From assembly GCA_958449275.1 (NCBI GenBank), contig CAUDHE010000063.1, positions 1 to 14,983 of the forward strand: a stretch of 14,983 nucleotides of DNA, written 5' to 3'. This DNA is from an uncultured Alistipes sp. Its GTDB lineage: Bacteria > Bacteroidota > Bacteroidia > Bacteroidales > Rikenellaceae. The notes below the pieces were generated by a model. It worked only from the letters and a program-made list of their open reading frames with translations. It was not told the origin of the DNA and made no database searches. Of the stretch, positions 1 to 7,799 are shown piece by piece. The number at the start of each line of letters is the position of its first letter. Position 1 is the stretch's first letter. A program made the translations under genes and the position numbers.

Positions 1-258
1 ATCCAAACCGAGCGTCTGATTGAGCTCTCGTACGAGGGTCAGCGTTATTGGGATATCTGCCGCTGGAAACGCGCCGAGGAGTTCTTCACCACTCCGATTC
101 AGGGCTGGTATGCTCCCGACGGCAGCACGTTCGACGACTTCTTCGTGCTCACCACTTGGCAGCAGCGCGAGTGGACGACTCCCAAGAGCTATTTGCACCC
201 GATCCCCGACGGCGAGATAAACAAGAATCCCAAGGTGGACCAGAATCCGGGTTATTAA
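1..258 (+). CDS. SusD/RagB family outer-membrane glycan-binding lipoprotein, C-terminal fragment
   Basis: This is the last 85 codons of a gene whose start lies left of the window; the frame is open from base 1 and stops at TAA 256-258. The translation has the typical SusD C-terminal features: an ERxxEL-like helix followed by GQRYWDICRWKRA, and the near-terminal run NPKVDQNPGY, which closes many SusD/RagB proteins. SusD proteins are surface lipoproteins that sit over a SusC TonB-dependent transporter and capture oligosaccharides. The gene is followed after 28 bases by a second lipoprotein gene on the same strand with no terminator between, so they are probably co-transcribed. The glycan cannot be inferred from this fragment. 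Family assignment is confident; specificity is unknown. Confidence 0.92.
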   Translation: MQTERLIELSYEGQRYWDICRWKRAEEFFTTPIQGWYAPDGSTFDDFFVLTTWQQREWTTPKSYLHPIPDGEINKNPKVDQNPGY

Positions 259-286
259 TATTTTCAACGCAAAATTTTGACAGATT

Positions 287-1558
287 ATGAAATTGAAATT
301 CAATATCATCCTCATGACGCTCGCGTGCTTCGTCTGGGTCGTAGGCTGCAAGACGGAGAGCGATACGGTCCGCGACACTCAGGCGCCCGGGCCTCTGAGC
401 AACGTGACCTTTACGCCTCTGAACGGCGGCGGTTACTTCAAATATACCATTCCCGCCGACGAGGACTATCTCTATGCCCGCGCCGAGTACTTGACCGATG
501 CAGGCGAAACCATCTCGAAAACCAGTTCGGTATATGCCGACAGTCTCGTGATCGAGGGTTTGGGATCGATTAAGGAGTACGAGGTGAAGTTGTTCGCCGT
601 CGACCGCTATTCCAACGAATCGGAACCCGTGGTTATGTCGATCACTCCGCTGGAGCCTGCCGTGACGGCATCGCTGGCGTCGCTCGACATTTATGCAGGT
701 TTCTCGTCGGTCGTGGTCACGATGGAGAATCCGCAGGAGACGCCCATCGACATCTACGTAACCCTGAAGGGCAACGGATCGGAGGCTTTGAAGGTATACA
801 CTTCCAACAAAGCCGAAGAACGTATATTCATCCAGGGACTCGAAGCCGTGCCTTACGAGGTGTCGGCATACATCGAGGACAACTACGGCAACCGCACCGA
901 ATCGAGGAGCTTCGGCACGATAACGCCTTTGACCGACTACAAGTTGGACAAGAGCACATTCTCGTTCCTGCGCGATCAGCTTCTCTACGGCGACAGATGG
1001 GATTACACCGAGAGCGCATGGGAGAAGCAGACGCCCAAAGAGGATTGGAAAGCCATCTATACTCAGGACAGCATGAAGAACGCAATGGAATCGCGTTTCG
1101 AGGGACACATAACCAAATTTTGGGATGACATGCTCGACGAGGACGCCACCTATTCGCTCAACTATTTCCACTCGGGAACGAGTTATCCGTTCTCGTACTT
1201 CATCGACTTGGGGCGCGAGGTGCAGATCAGCCGCATGCGTCTGTTCATGCGCAACGGCAATAAGTGGGGTACCTACACGGTCAAGACCTGCGAGATATGG
1301 ATCAGCAACGACCAGACTCCCGAGGACGGTATTCTCGACGACTGGGAGTATGTCGGCACCTACACGATCAACAAACCCGCGAGCGACAGCGAAGCGGCTC
1401 TCGAATTCAAGGAGGGCTCGGAATTCTGGATCTATCCCGAGAACCCGACTTTCACCCGTCCGTTCCGTTATCTGCGCTACAAAGCCGTCAAGGATTGGAA
1501 TAACGGTATTATCGGCTGTATGTCGGAGATCACTCTTTACGGTCAGGATGTAAAATAA
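287..1558 (+). CDS. DUF4959/DUF5126/DUF5000 surface lipoprotein of a polysaccharide-utilisation locus
   Basis: A 423-residue protein with a lipoprotein signal: basic start, hydrophobic core and lipobox VVGC with the acylated cysteine at residue 21, followed by K-T-E-S-D, which roughly fits the charged export signal of Bacteroidetes surface lipoproteins. Three modules follow. Residues about 27-125 resemble DUF4959 (fibronectin-like, with YFKYTIP, YARAEY and VDRYSNES), about 127-225 resemble DUF5126 (ENPQETP, EDNYGN), and about 255-420 resemble DUF5000, a discoidin/F5-8C-like carbohydrate-binding fold (FSYFIDLGREVQISRMRLFMR, CEIWIS, SEITLYG). It lies 28 bases after the SusD gene and 18 before the next lipoprotein gene. 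The probable role is an accessory glycan-binding protein at the cell surface; the ligand is not known. Domain names are from recognition of family patterns, not a search. Confidence 0.88.
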   Translation: MKLKFNIILMTLACFVWVVGCKTESDTVRDTQAPGPLSNVTFTPLNGGGYFKYTIPADEDYLYARAEYLTDAGETISKTSSVYADSLVIEGLGSIKEYEVKLFAVDRYSNESEPVVMSITPLEPAVTASLASLDIYAGFSSVVVTMENPQETPIDIYVTLKGNGSEALKVYTSNKAEERIFIQGLEAVPYEVSAYIEDNYGNRTESRSFGTITPLTDYKLDKSTFSFLRDQLLYGDRWDYTESAWEKQTPKEDWKAIYTQDSMKNAMESRFEGHITKFWDDMLDEDATYSLNYFHSGTSYPFSYFIDLGREVQISRMRLFMRNGNKWGTYTVKTCEIWISNDQTPEDGILDDWEYVGTYTINKPASDSEAALEFKEGSEFWIYPENPTFTRPFRYLRYKAVKDWNNGIIGCMSEITLYGQDVK

Positions 1559-1576
1559 CGATAAAAACAGATCATT

Positions 1577-2329
1577 ATGAAATCGAATATATTAGGAACG
1601 CTTCTGGCTGCGACCGTCGCCCTCGGCGGATTGGCCGCATGCGATAACATGGACGCGCTCTACACCCAGTACATGCAGGAGCAGACTTATTCGGGCAAAA
1701 TCTCGAATCTGCAAGGCCAGTCGGGCACGGGACGCGTCGTACTCACTTGGACCAATCCCGACGATCAGATCTCCAAAAAGATAAAGATCGTCTACGGCGA
1801 CGACAAGCTGGAAAAAGTGTACGACACGTTGGTCGACGAGGCTTCGATCGACGGACTTACAGCTTCGGCCTATCAATTCACTGTCTACACGATGGATGCC
1901 TACGACAATCTGTCGGTTCCCGTGTCGATAAGCAAAACGCTCTACACGCAGTCGCATATCGGAAGCATGGAGCCTCCGCGCTGTACTGTAGCCAAGCAGA
2001 ACGACGGCACCTACACGCTTACGTTCTCGGGGTTGTGCAACTCGTTGATGATGTTCGGCGGCGAACTGAAATATACCATTCGAGGCGGCGCGTACACTCA
2101 CAGCGATGTATACACCGAGACCATTGCCGCTAACGCCTTGTCGAGCACGTTCATTTCGAAATCGTTCGAGGGGCTTGAACTTATCGAGGGCGAAACCTAC
2201 GAAGTGGAGTACGAGTTGACGGTATATCCCGCTAACATGAGCAGCATCGGAACCAACAACACCTACTCTTTCTCCGACAAGTCTATCGATCTTATGACCC
2301 TTTCGAAGACGATTACCCTCAGCATCTGA
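1577..2329 (+). CDS. DUF4998-type lipoprotein, last gene of the SusD operon
   Basis: A 250-residue predicted lipoprotein. The signal has a lipobox LAAC with cysteine 22, then D-N-M-D. The segment about 22-125 matches the DUF4998 pattern common directly downstream of SusC/SusD genes: a short helix (DALYTQYM), YSGKISNLQGQSGTGRVVLTWTNP, then a fibronectin-like beta sandwich ending TVYTMDAYDNLSVPVSI. The remainder (about 130-250) is beta-rich and looks like a second sandwich domain that I do not recognise. It follows the previous gene by 18 bases and a strong terminator lies 32 bases after its stop, so it closes the operon. It is probably surface exposed and takes part in glycan binding; there is no sign of a catalytic domain. 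Confidence 0.82.
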   Translation: MKSNILGTLLAATVALGGLAACDNMDALYTQYMQEQTYSGKISNLQGQSGTGRVVLTWTNPDDQISKKIKIVYGDDKLEKVYDTLVDEASIDGLTASAYQFTVYTMDAYDNLSVPVSISKTLYTQSHIGSMEPPRCTVAKQNDGTYTLTFSGLCNSLMMFGGELKYTIRGGAYTHSDVYTETIAANALSSTFISKSFEGLELIEGETYEVEYELTVYPANMSSIGTNNTYSFSDKSIDLMTLSKTITLSI

Positions 2330-2361
2330 TATCGGGTGTAATTAGGGTCTAGTTTATTGGA

Positions 2362-2400
2362 ACGCGGAGCGCAATTTCGGTTGCGCTCCGCGTATTTTTA
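2362..2400 (+). terminator. Rho-independent terminator of the SusD operon
   Basis: A perfect 13-bp GC-rich stem (ACGCGGAGCGCAA at 2362-2374 with TTGCGCTCCGCGT at 2381-2393), a 6-base loop TTTCGG, then ATTTTTA. It lies 32 bases past the stop of the DUF4998 gene. Confidence 0.9.
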
Positions 2401-2979
2401 TCTCTCCTCGTCCCGAATGCGATGAAGCGTCATGCCAATCCTCGTCTGCGGCCCGCGCAGTCCTGACGGACTGCATTTCCTTATTATATGCACGTTATGT
2501 TGCCTCACGCAAAGCTGTTCGCCGACGGCGGCAGGAGTGCGTTAGCAGTCCGCCGCGGGGAGGGGTGGCGAACTGCGCGACTCAAAGAGTCGCAGTATTT
2601 CCACCTTTTGTCACCCAAAAGGTTGCGCCAACCGACGCCAAGCCGAGAGCAATCATGCTTGCAGGAATTGCCGAGGCGCGAAGGAGGAAAACAAACGCAG
2701 GGCCGTTAAAAGCCGCCGCGGTGAAACGATTTCGGGGTCGGTCTTGCGACTGCGCTAAATCGGATGCCTTCGGCACTTTTGAAGCAATCAAAATTTCGCT
2801 TCGCAGTCGTTTTCTCGCCTCGACATAGCCCGAACAAGTTCGGCTCTGCTCTCGGCTTATCGAAAACGTTCTCCGATTTTTAACGCTTCGTCGCCGTGCC
2901 CGCCTTTAATCCGAAATCGTTCCTGCCGCGGGGCGAGCTGACGCATGTGTATTGCCATGCGGGCCGGTTGCGGGTGTAC
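2401..2979. other. Gene-free intergenic region rich in small inverted repeats
   Basis: About 580 bases between the converging terminators of the SusD operon and the OmpA gene. Short open frames exist on both strands but have no family resemblance, no promoter and atypical arginine/serine-rich composition, so none is called. The region contains several short hairpins: GCAGTCC/GGACTGC (2457-2474), a 10-bp stem with a 2-base bulge around an AAA loop (2572-2596), ACCTTTTG/CAAAAGGT (2603-2623), TGCC-TTC-GGCA (near 2764-2775), and an AGCCGAAC/GTTCGGCT-type stem with one bulged C (about 2827-2845). None has a T-run. It also holds a copy of the dispersed repeat described separately. Confidence 0.6.
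2430..2531 (+). repeat. Dispersed intergenic repeat, copy A
   Basis: Two words here recur elsewhere in the window. GCTGTTCGCCGACGGCGG (2514-2531) is repeated exactly at 14964-14981. The stretch 2470-2489 (ACTGCATTTCC..TTATTATAT) matches the reverse complement of about 9579-9600, apart from a one-base and a four-base indel. CGTCATG at 2428-2434 has a counterpart as CATGACG in the 9541-9605 copy. Such sharing between unrelated intergenic regions suggests a degenerate dispersed element. The boundaries given are approximate. Confidence 0.5.
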
Positions 2980-3012
2980 AAAAAAAGAGGCTCACCTCAA
3001 TGGCGAGCCTCT
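2980..3012 (-). terminator. Rho-independent terminator of the OmpA-family gene
   Basis: Read on the minus strand, an 11-bp stem (AGAGGCTCGCC with GGTGAGCCTCT, one G-U pair, 5-base loop) is followed by a run of at least six T. It lies about 23 bases past the stop codon of the OmpA gene. Confidence 0.92.
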
Positions 3013-3035
3013 CTGTATATTATCGTTGTGTTATA

Positions 3036-4193
3036 TTACTTCACGATAACAACACGGTTGGTACCGTTAACGGGGAAGATATTCTGAGTAGAACCAACAC
3101 CCTTCCAAGTAAGCTGGTTAGCGTTAACGCCCTGACCTACGAGGTAATCGTAAACGGCCTTAGCACGACGCTCAGACAGCTTCTGGTTGTACTCGGCCGA
3201 ACCGGTCTTGGCATCGGCGTGACCTACGATGGTGAATACCTGATCCTTCGGAGCAGCGTTGATAACCTCCTGCAGAATCTGCATAGAAGCCTTGGCACGA
3301 TCGAGCAACTTGGCGCTGTCGAAGTTGAAGAAGATAGCCGAAGCTGAAACGACAGAAGTCTTTCTCTTGGCCAGCTCAGCTTTCAAAGCCTCGTTGTCCT
3401 TCAGAGCCTGATCGGTAGCAGCCTTCTGAGCAGCCAAACGCTCGGCGAGCTTACCCTCGTTGCGGTGTGCGTCGGCCAGACCTGCCTCCAAAGCGGCGAT
3501 AGCTGCCAAATAGCCGTCAACCTCCTCCTGCGAGTAAGCCTTGTCCCAGTTACGCTTGTTGAAGCGGTAGGTGATGCCGAGGGTAGCGCTGTAAATCTGA
3601 CCGTACTTGTCCGACATTGCGGCGATACCGCGGGGCATGTCGCGACCTGCGTTCAAGATACCCTTCAACTCGAGGTTGATATCGAGAGCCTTGCAAACGC
3701 GGAACGTATTGATCAAACCTGCGTCGAATGCGAAACCTGCAGAAGCGTCGTTATTTACGTTTACTACGCTGACACCGAAACCGGCGAACAGCTTGGCATA
3801 GTAAACACGATCCTCGCGATAGCCGCCGATCCAGTTAGAGAGGTTCAGCAAAGCGTCTGCGTGAGGCATGATCCAGTTGCTCTTCAAACCGTTATCGTCA
3901 GAAGCGTTCAGCTGACCGCCGATCAACTGTACACGTGCGCCTACGATGGGGTTGAACCACTTGCTTACGCTTCCTTCAACCATCCAGCCCAAATCGCCAA
4001 CGCCGTCCTGATCGGTACCGATACCGTTCCAAGCAGTGTAGTTGACACCGCCGCCGACCGAGATCTCCCAATTCGACCAGAAGCCGTTGTTCATAATACC
4101 TTTCCAGCGGAGCTTCTCTGCTGAATTCTCCTGAGCAAACGCGCTGCTCACAGAGATCGCTACCAAAGCGATTGAAAGTAAAATCTTTTTCAT
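3036..4193 (-). CDS. OmpA-family outer-membrane protein (beta barrel plus peptidoglycan-binding domain)
   Basis: A 385-residue protein. The Sec signal peptide is MKKILLSIALVAISVSSAFA with cleavage before QE. Residues about 28-212 form an N-terminal barrel-like domain with aromatic, alternating strands ending in TLGITYRFNKRNW. Residues about 218-278 are an alanine/lysine/glutamate-rich helical linker, probably coiled coil. Residues about 283-385 are the OmpA C-terminal domain: IFFNFDSAKL, VGHADAKTGSAEYNQKLSERRAKAVYDYL. D327 and R343 align with the peptidoglycan (diaminopimelate)-binding Asp and Arg of E. coli OmpA. It would tether the outer membrane to the cell wall. Its strongly preferred codons suggest high expression. 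It has its own promoter about 120 bases upstream and its own terminator, so it is a single-gene unit. Confidence 0.93.
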   Translation of the reverse strand: MKKILLSIALVAISVSSAFAQENSAEKLRWKGIMNNGFWSNWEISVGGGVNYTAWNGIGTDQDGVGDLGWMVEGSVSKWFNPIVGARVQLIGGQLNASDDNGLKSNWIMPHADALLNLSNWIGGYREDRVYYAKLFAGFGVSVVNVNNDASAGFAFDAGLINTFRVCKALDINLELKGILNAGRDMPRGIAAMSDKYGQIYSATLGITYRFNKRNWDKAYSQEEVDGYLAAIAALEAGLADAHRNEGKLAERLAAQKAATDQALKDNEALKAELAKRKTSVVSASAIFFNFDSAKLLDRAKASMQILQEVINAAPKDQVFTIVGHADAKTGSAEYNQKLSERRAKAVYDYLVGQGVNANQLTWKGVGSTQNIFPVNGTNRVVIVK

Positions 4194-4323
4194 AATTTTT
4201 CTAATAGTTTATTGTGCTGTGAATAATAAACCTGTTTACACTTAAAATATCCTACGTATGCAACCTTGATGTTTTCATAAGCAAAAACAAGGCAAAACGC
4301 ATATTTCAATCGGATATACGTTG

Positions 4324-4354
4324 CAAAGATGTAAAGAAAAAAGTAAAAAAACAA
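4324..4354 (-). promoter_or_regulatory. Bacteroidetes-type promoter of the OmpA-family gene
   Basis: On the minus strand: TTG (4352-4354), 20 bases, then CATCTTTG (4324-4331), which differs from TAnnTTTG at one position. The spacer is a T-rich tract. Transcription would start near 4317, giving a leader of about 120 bases before the ATG at 4193. Confidence 0.65.
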
Positions 4355-4400
4355 GAAATCTATTCTTTTTTTCACTTTTTACCCGCGCCTCTCCGCATTT

Positions 4401-6944
4401 CTATCCGCATTTGGAATATCCGCACGACATGCAGGTGAGGCAACCGTTCTGATATGCCATCTCCTCTTGCCCGCACTGGGGGCATTTGCCCTTCGATCGG
4501 GTGCCGTCGGCGATATATTGTTTCAGTGCGCGCTGAACGCCGGTTTTCCACGTGTTGATACTCTCGCTGTTCAGGTGCAGGCCGTCGATGAGGTGTACCA
4601 CCTTGTCGATCGGCATGCCGTGACGCAATACGCCCGAAATCAGCTTGGCGTAGTTCCAGAACTCCTCGTCGAACAGTCGCGAGATACCGCCGATGGTATT
4701 CGTATATCCGTAGCGGTCGACGTACTGGAAATCGTAGCGTTTGGTGCCGTCGGCCTCGCGCACCTTTATTATACGACCTTTGGTGATCTTGCGCGGGATG
4801 TACATGGCGTCCTCCTCGATCTTACCCGTGAATACCTCGTAGGGGCGGTCGTCCTGCAGACCCACGAAGGCTATCCAGTCCTCGCTGCCGTTCTTGAAAC
4901 GCACGATGTCGGCGGGAATCGACTTGGGGCGTTTCATGCGTGCGCGGGCATCGTCGTTTTTGCTGCGTTCGGTCTTTTTGGCGTCGAGCAGCACTCCGTC
5001 GCGGCAGCCGTCGCGATAGACCGTCACGCCCTTGCATCCGCATTCCCATGCCGTGCGGTAGACGTCGGCCACCAGCTCCTCGGTGACGTCGGCGGGCAGG
5101 TTAACCGTGACCGATATGGAGTGGTCGACCCACTTCTGGATTGCGCCCTGCATGCGGACTTTGGCTACCCAATCTATGTCGTTGGCCGTCGCGCCGTAGT
5201 AGGGCGAGGCTTTGAGCCATTTGTCCAGTTCCTCGTCCGAGATGTTCTGCAATTTGTCCGTATCGTATCCGTTTTTCTCCATCCAGCGGACGAACTGATG
5301 GTGATATACGTAGTACTCTTCGAACTTTTCGCCCATGGCGTCGACGAAATCGGCCTTCTTGTCACGATCGGAGGGATTTATCTTGCGGCGACGTTTGTAG
5401 ACGGGGCGGAATACCGGTTCGATCCCCGACGTGGTCTGCGACATGAGCGACGTGGTGCCCGTGGGGGCTATGGTCAGCATCGCTATGTTGCGGCGGCCGT
5501 GCTCGGCCATTCGGGCGTAAAGTTCGGGATCGGCCTCGCGGATGCGGGCGATCATCGGATTCTCGCGCTCGCGCTCGGCGTCGTAGATCTCGAATGCGCC
5601 GCGTTCCTCGGCCATGGTCACCGAAGTGCGGTAGGCCTCCAGAGCCAGCGTGCGGTGTACGCTCACGGCGAAATCGATGGCCTCGTCCGATCCGTAGCGC
5701 ATGCCCAGCGCTGCCAGCATGTCGCCCTCGGCCGTGATGCCCAGACCCGTGCGGCGTCCCTTGATCGCCATTTCGCGGATCTTTTTCCACAGCTCAAGCT
5801 CTACGCGGCGAATGTCGGCATCCTCGGGATCTTCGGCAACTTTGTTTATTATAAGCTCGACCTTCTCCAGTTCGAGGTCGATGATATCATCCATCATACG
5901 CATGGCCTTGCCGACATGCTCGCGGAACAGTTCGAAATTGAAATGCGCCTGCGGCGTGAACGGCTCGTCGACATAACTCAGCAAGTTAAGTGCCAGCAAT
6001 CGGCAGCTGTCGTAGGGACACAGCGGAATCTCGCCGCACGGATTGGTCGACACGGTGTTGAAACCCAGGTCGGCGTAACAGTCGGGCACGCTCTCGCGGA
6101 TGATGGTGTCCCAGAAGAGTACCCCTGGTTCAGCCGACTGCCATGCGTTGCGGATAATCTTGTCCCATAGTCGTTTTGCGTCGATATCCACCTCTATTTT
6201 GGGCGTGTCGGAATCGATGGGGAACTGCTGGCGGTAGGGTCGGTTTTCCTGCGCCGCACGCATGAATTCGTCGTCGATCTTGATCGACACGTTCGCTCCG
6301 GTCACCTTGCCCGACTGCGTTTTGGCGTCGATGAAGCGTTCGGCATCGGGGTGTTTGATCGAGAGCGAAAGCATCAGCGCTCCGCGGCGGCCGTCCTGAG
6401 CCACCTCACGGGTGGAGTTCGAGTACCGCTCCATGAACGGCACGATACCCGTCGACGTAAGAGCCGAGTTGAGTACGGGGGTACCCGTGGGGCGCAACTC
6501 CGAGAGGTCGTGGCCCACGCCGCCGCGACGTTTCATGAGCTGCACCTGCTCCTCGTCCATTCGGAATATGCCGCCGTAAGAGTCGGCGTGCCTGCGGTTG
6601 CCTATCACGAAGCAGTTCGACAGCGATGCCACCTGAAGATCGTTGCCGATTCCCGTCATGGGTCCGCCCTGAGGGATGATGTAGCGGAACCTGTCCAGCA
6701 GGCCGAAGATCTCCTCCTGCGACATGGGATTGGGATATTTTTTTTCGATGCGTTCTATCTCGCCCGCGATACGACGGTGCATGTCCTCGGGCGTCAGTTC
6801 GTAAATATGTCCGAACGAATCTTTGAGCGCATATTTGCTCACCCACACCGTCGCGGCCAAATCGTCCCCGCCGAAATACTCTTTCGAGGCCGCCACGGCG
6901 TCATTGTAACCGACCTCTTTCGGGGTCTTGTCGGATTTACTCAT
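4401..6944 (-). CDS. nrdJ: Adenosylcobalamin-dependent (class II) ribonucleoside-diphosphate reductase
   Basis: An 847-residue enzyme that reduces ribonucleotides to deoxyribonucleotides with coenzyme B12, independent of oxygen. The catalytic signature NPCGE is at 301-305: N301, thiyl-radical C303 and E305. The redox pair is C111 (in SLSNCFVIGN) and C314, exactly 11 residues after C303 as in NrdJ of Thermotoga maritima. Further family motifs are RRGGVGHDLSELRPTG (139-154) and GRRTGLGITAEGD. The C-terminus KCPQCG...CLTCMSCGYSKCG is the cysteine-rich tail that probably binds zinc and passes electrons to the active site. The protein is full length. No partner subunit gene is nearby, as expected for class II. 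The start ATG at 6944 gives MSKSDKTPKEVGYNDA; no better start is seen. It appears to be monocistronic, with 438 bases upstream and 207 downstream. No terminator with a T-run is visible after it. Confidence 0.95.
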   Translation of the reverse strand: MSKSDKTPKEVGYNDAVAASKEYFGGDDLAATVWVSKYALKDSFGHIYELTPEDMHRRIAGEIERIEKKYPNPMSQEEIFGLLDRFRYIIPQGGPMTGIGNDLQVASLSNCFVIGNRRHADSYGGIFRMDEEQVQLMKRRGGVGHDLSELRPTGTPVLNSALTSTGIVPFMERYSNSTREVAQDGRRGALMLSLSIKHPDAERFIDAKTQSGKVTGANVSIKIDDEFMRAAQENRPYRQQFPIDSDTPKIEVDIDAKRLWDKIIRNAWQSAEPGVLFWDTIIRESVPDCYADLGFNTVSTNPCGEIPLCPYDSCRLLALNLLSYVDEPFTPQAHFNFELFREHVGKAMRMMDDIIDLELEKVELIINKVAEDPEDADIRRVELELWKKIREMAIKGRRTGLGITAEGDMLAALGMRYGSDEAIDFAVSVHRTLALEAYRTSVTMAEERGAFEIYDAERERENPMIARIREADPELYARMAEHGRRNIAMLTIAPTGTTSLMSQTTSGIEPVFRPVYKRRRKINPSDRDKKADFVDAMGEKFEEYYVYHHQFVRWMEKNGYDTDKLQNISDEELDKWLKASPYYGATANDIDWVAKVRMQGAIQKWVDHSISVTVNLPADVTEELVADVYRTAWECGCKGVTVYRDGCRDGVLLDAKKTERSKNDDARARMKRPKSIPADIVRFKNGSEDWIAFVGLQDDRPYEVFTGKIEEDAMYIPRKITKGRIIKVREADGTKRYDFQYVDRYGYTNTIGGISRLFDEEFWNYAKLISGVLRHGMPIDKVVHLIDGLHLNSESINTWKTGVQRALKQYIADGTRSKGKCPQCGQEEMAYQNGCLTCMSCGYSKCG

Positions 6945-7154
6945 AGTTGTTATTGTTAGGCAGTTATATATTCATATGTCATCGTCGCGGCGATGCGAGA
7001 CCGAAACCTGCGGTCTTCTGCCCGCGGTCCGTAGACGCATCCTCGAATCCGTCGTACCTTCGGCGGAATTTCCGATACAAAGTACTGAAAAAACAATGCG
7101 AGCCGTTCGATTCCGGCGTACGATTTTTCCACAACTTATTTACAAATGCAGCAA

Positions 7155-7185
7155 ATATGCGCCGAGGAGGCTCCTCGCCGCATAT
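7155..7185. repeat. 31-bp imperfect palindrome upstream of nrdJ
   Basis: ATATGCG (7155-7161), C, CGAGGAG, G, CTCCTCG, C, CGCATAT (7179-7185): two 7-bp half-stems per arm interrupted by one C-C mismatch, with a one-base centre. There is no T-run on either side. It lies about 210 bases upstream of the nrdJ start. It could be an operator, a structured leader element or a terminator remnant. Confidence 0.6.
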
Positions 7186-7294
7186 ATCCGAAAGCAATTA
7201 CATAATTTTAAGTATCGGAGATTCAATGTCGCAAAATCAAATCCTGCGGTAGTCCGCCCGCTGCCCTTGGCCGCGTTTACAATTCTGCCCCTCC

Positions 7295-7324
7295 CCTAAA
7301 TCCCCTCCTCGGAGGGGACTTAGG
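7295..7324 (-). repeat. Inverted repeat downstream of ridA
   Basis: CCTAAATCCCCTCC (7295-7308) and GGAGGGGACTTAGG (7311-7324) form a 14-bp stem around a 2-base centre. The single mismatch becomes a G-U pair in minus-strand RNA. It lies about 60 bases past the ridA stop without a T-run. It could end ridA transcription or stabilise its mRNA, and it resembles C-rich palindromes dispersed in some Bacteroidetes genomes. Confidence 0.55.
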
Positions 7325-7382
7325 TTGCGGCGCTCCGAATATAGCTCATTATATAATTGCAACCATTTTTCGGTCGGGAAGA

Positions 7383-7757
7383 TTATCGTACCGCGATGGC
7401 GTCGATCTCGACTTTGGCTCCCATCGGCAGCGCCGCCACTTGGTAGCATACTCGCGCGGGCATCTTCTCGGTGAAAAACTCTGCGTAAACGCCGTTCATG
7501 GCGGCGAAATCGGCTATGTCGGCCAGCAGTACGGTCACCTTGGCCACGTCGGCGAGGGTGTAGCCCGCCTCCTCGGCTATATAGCGGATGGTGGTGAGCG
7601 ACTGACGGGTCTGCTCACCGATGCTCTCGGGCATCTTGCCCGTGGCCGAATCGATGGGCAACTGGCCCGACACGTAAAGGGTGCCGTCGTTTTCGACAGC
7701 CTGAGAATAGGGACCCACGGCTTTGGGCGCGAGAGGCGAAGCGATGATCTTTTTCAT
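7383..7757 (-). CDS. ridA: RidA family (YjgF/YER057c/UK114) 2-iminobutanoate/2-iminopropanoate deaminase
   Basis: A 124-residue protein of the usual family length. RidA is a homotrimer that hydrolyses reactive enamine/imine intermediates released by PLP-dependent dehydratases. Family landmarks are the start KKIIASPLAPKAVGPYSQAV, LYVSGQLPID (28-37), and the C-terminal signature PARVCYQVAALPMGAKVEIDAIAVR (100-124). R102 matches the catalytic, carboxylate-binding arginine, C104 the common active-site cysteine, and E117 the conserved glutamate. These are the features of the active Rid subfamily rather than arginine-lacking relatives. It is transcribed alone from a near-ideal promoter at 7800-7830 and is divergent from the oxidoreductase gene at 7998. 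Confidence in family and activity is high. Confidence 0.94.
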   Translation of the reverse strand: MKKIIASPLAPKAVGPYSQAVENDGTLYVSGQLPIDSATGKMPESIGEQTRQSLTTIRYIAEEAGYTLADVAKVTVLLADIADFAAMNGVYAEFFTEKMPARVCYQVAALPMGAKVEIDAIAVR

Positions 7758-7799
7758 TGTGTATGAGTGTTATATGTTTCGTCATTCGGTTTGTCGTTA

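Larger units (their letters stand above)
6945..7382. other. Intergenic region between ridA and nrdJ
   Basis: About 440 bases without a convincing gene. It holds the 5' leader and presumably the promoter of nrdJ, although I find no clear TTTG/TAnnTTTG pair on the minus strand. Visible structures are AGACCG/CGGTCT (6998-7016), a long imperfect palindrome (7155-7185) and a second inverted repeat (7295-7324). I see no cobalamin-riboswitch box, which might have been expected upstream of a B12-dependent enzyme. Confidence 0.6.

Noticed and set aside
149..1171. A 340-codon open frame on the minus strand at the left end
   Set aside because: It lies antisense to the SusD and DUF4959 genes, has no recognisable domain and no promoter.
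2488..2828. Short open frames on both strands in the gene-free block (for example 2488-2709 plus, 2582-2791 minus)
   Set aside because: Overlapping frames with no start context, no domain and repeat-derived composition.
4190..4375. A 61-codon aromatic-rich frame upstream of the OmpA gene
   Set aside because: It would contain the OmpA promoter and leader within its coding part; composition reflects AT-rich DNA.
4467..6170. A 567-codon open frame on the plus strand
   Set aside because: It is exactly antisense to nrdJ, which has all catalytic motifs; long antisense frames arise from GC-rich codon usage. No family resemblance.
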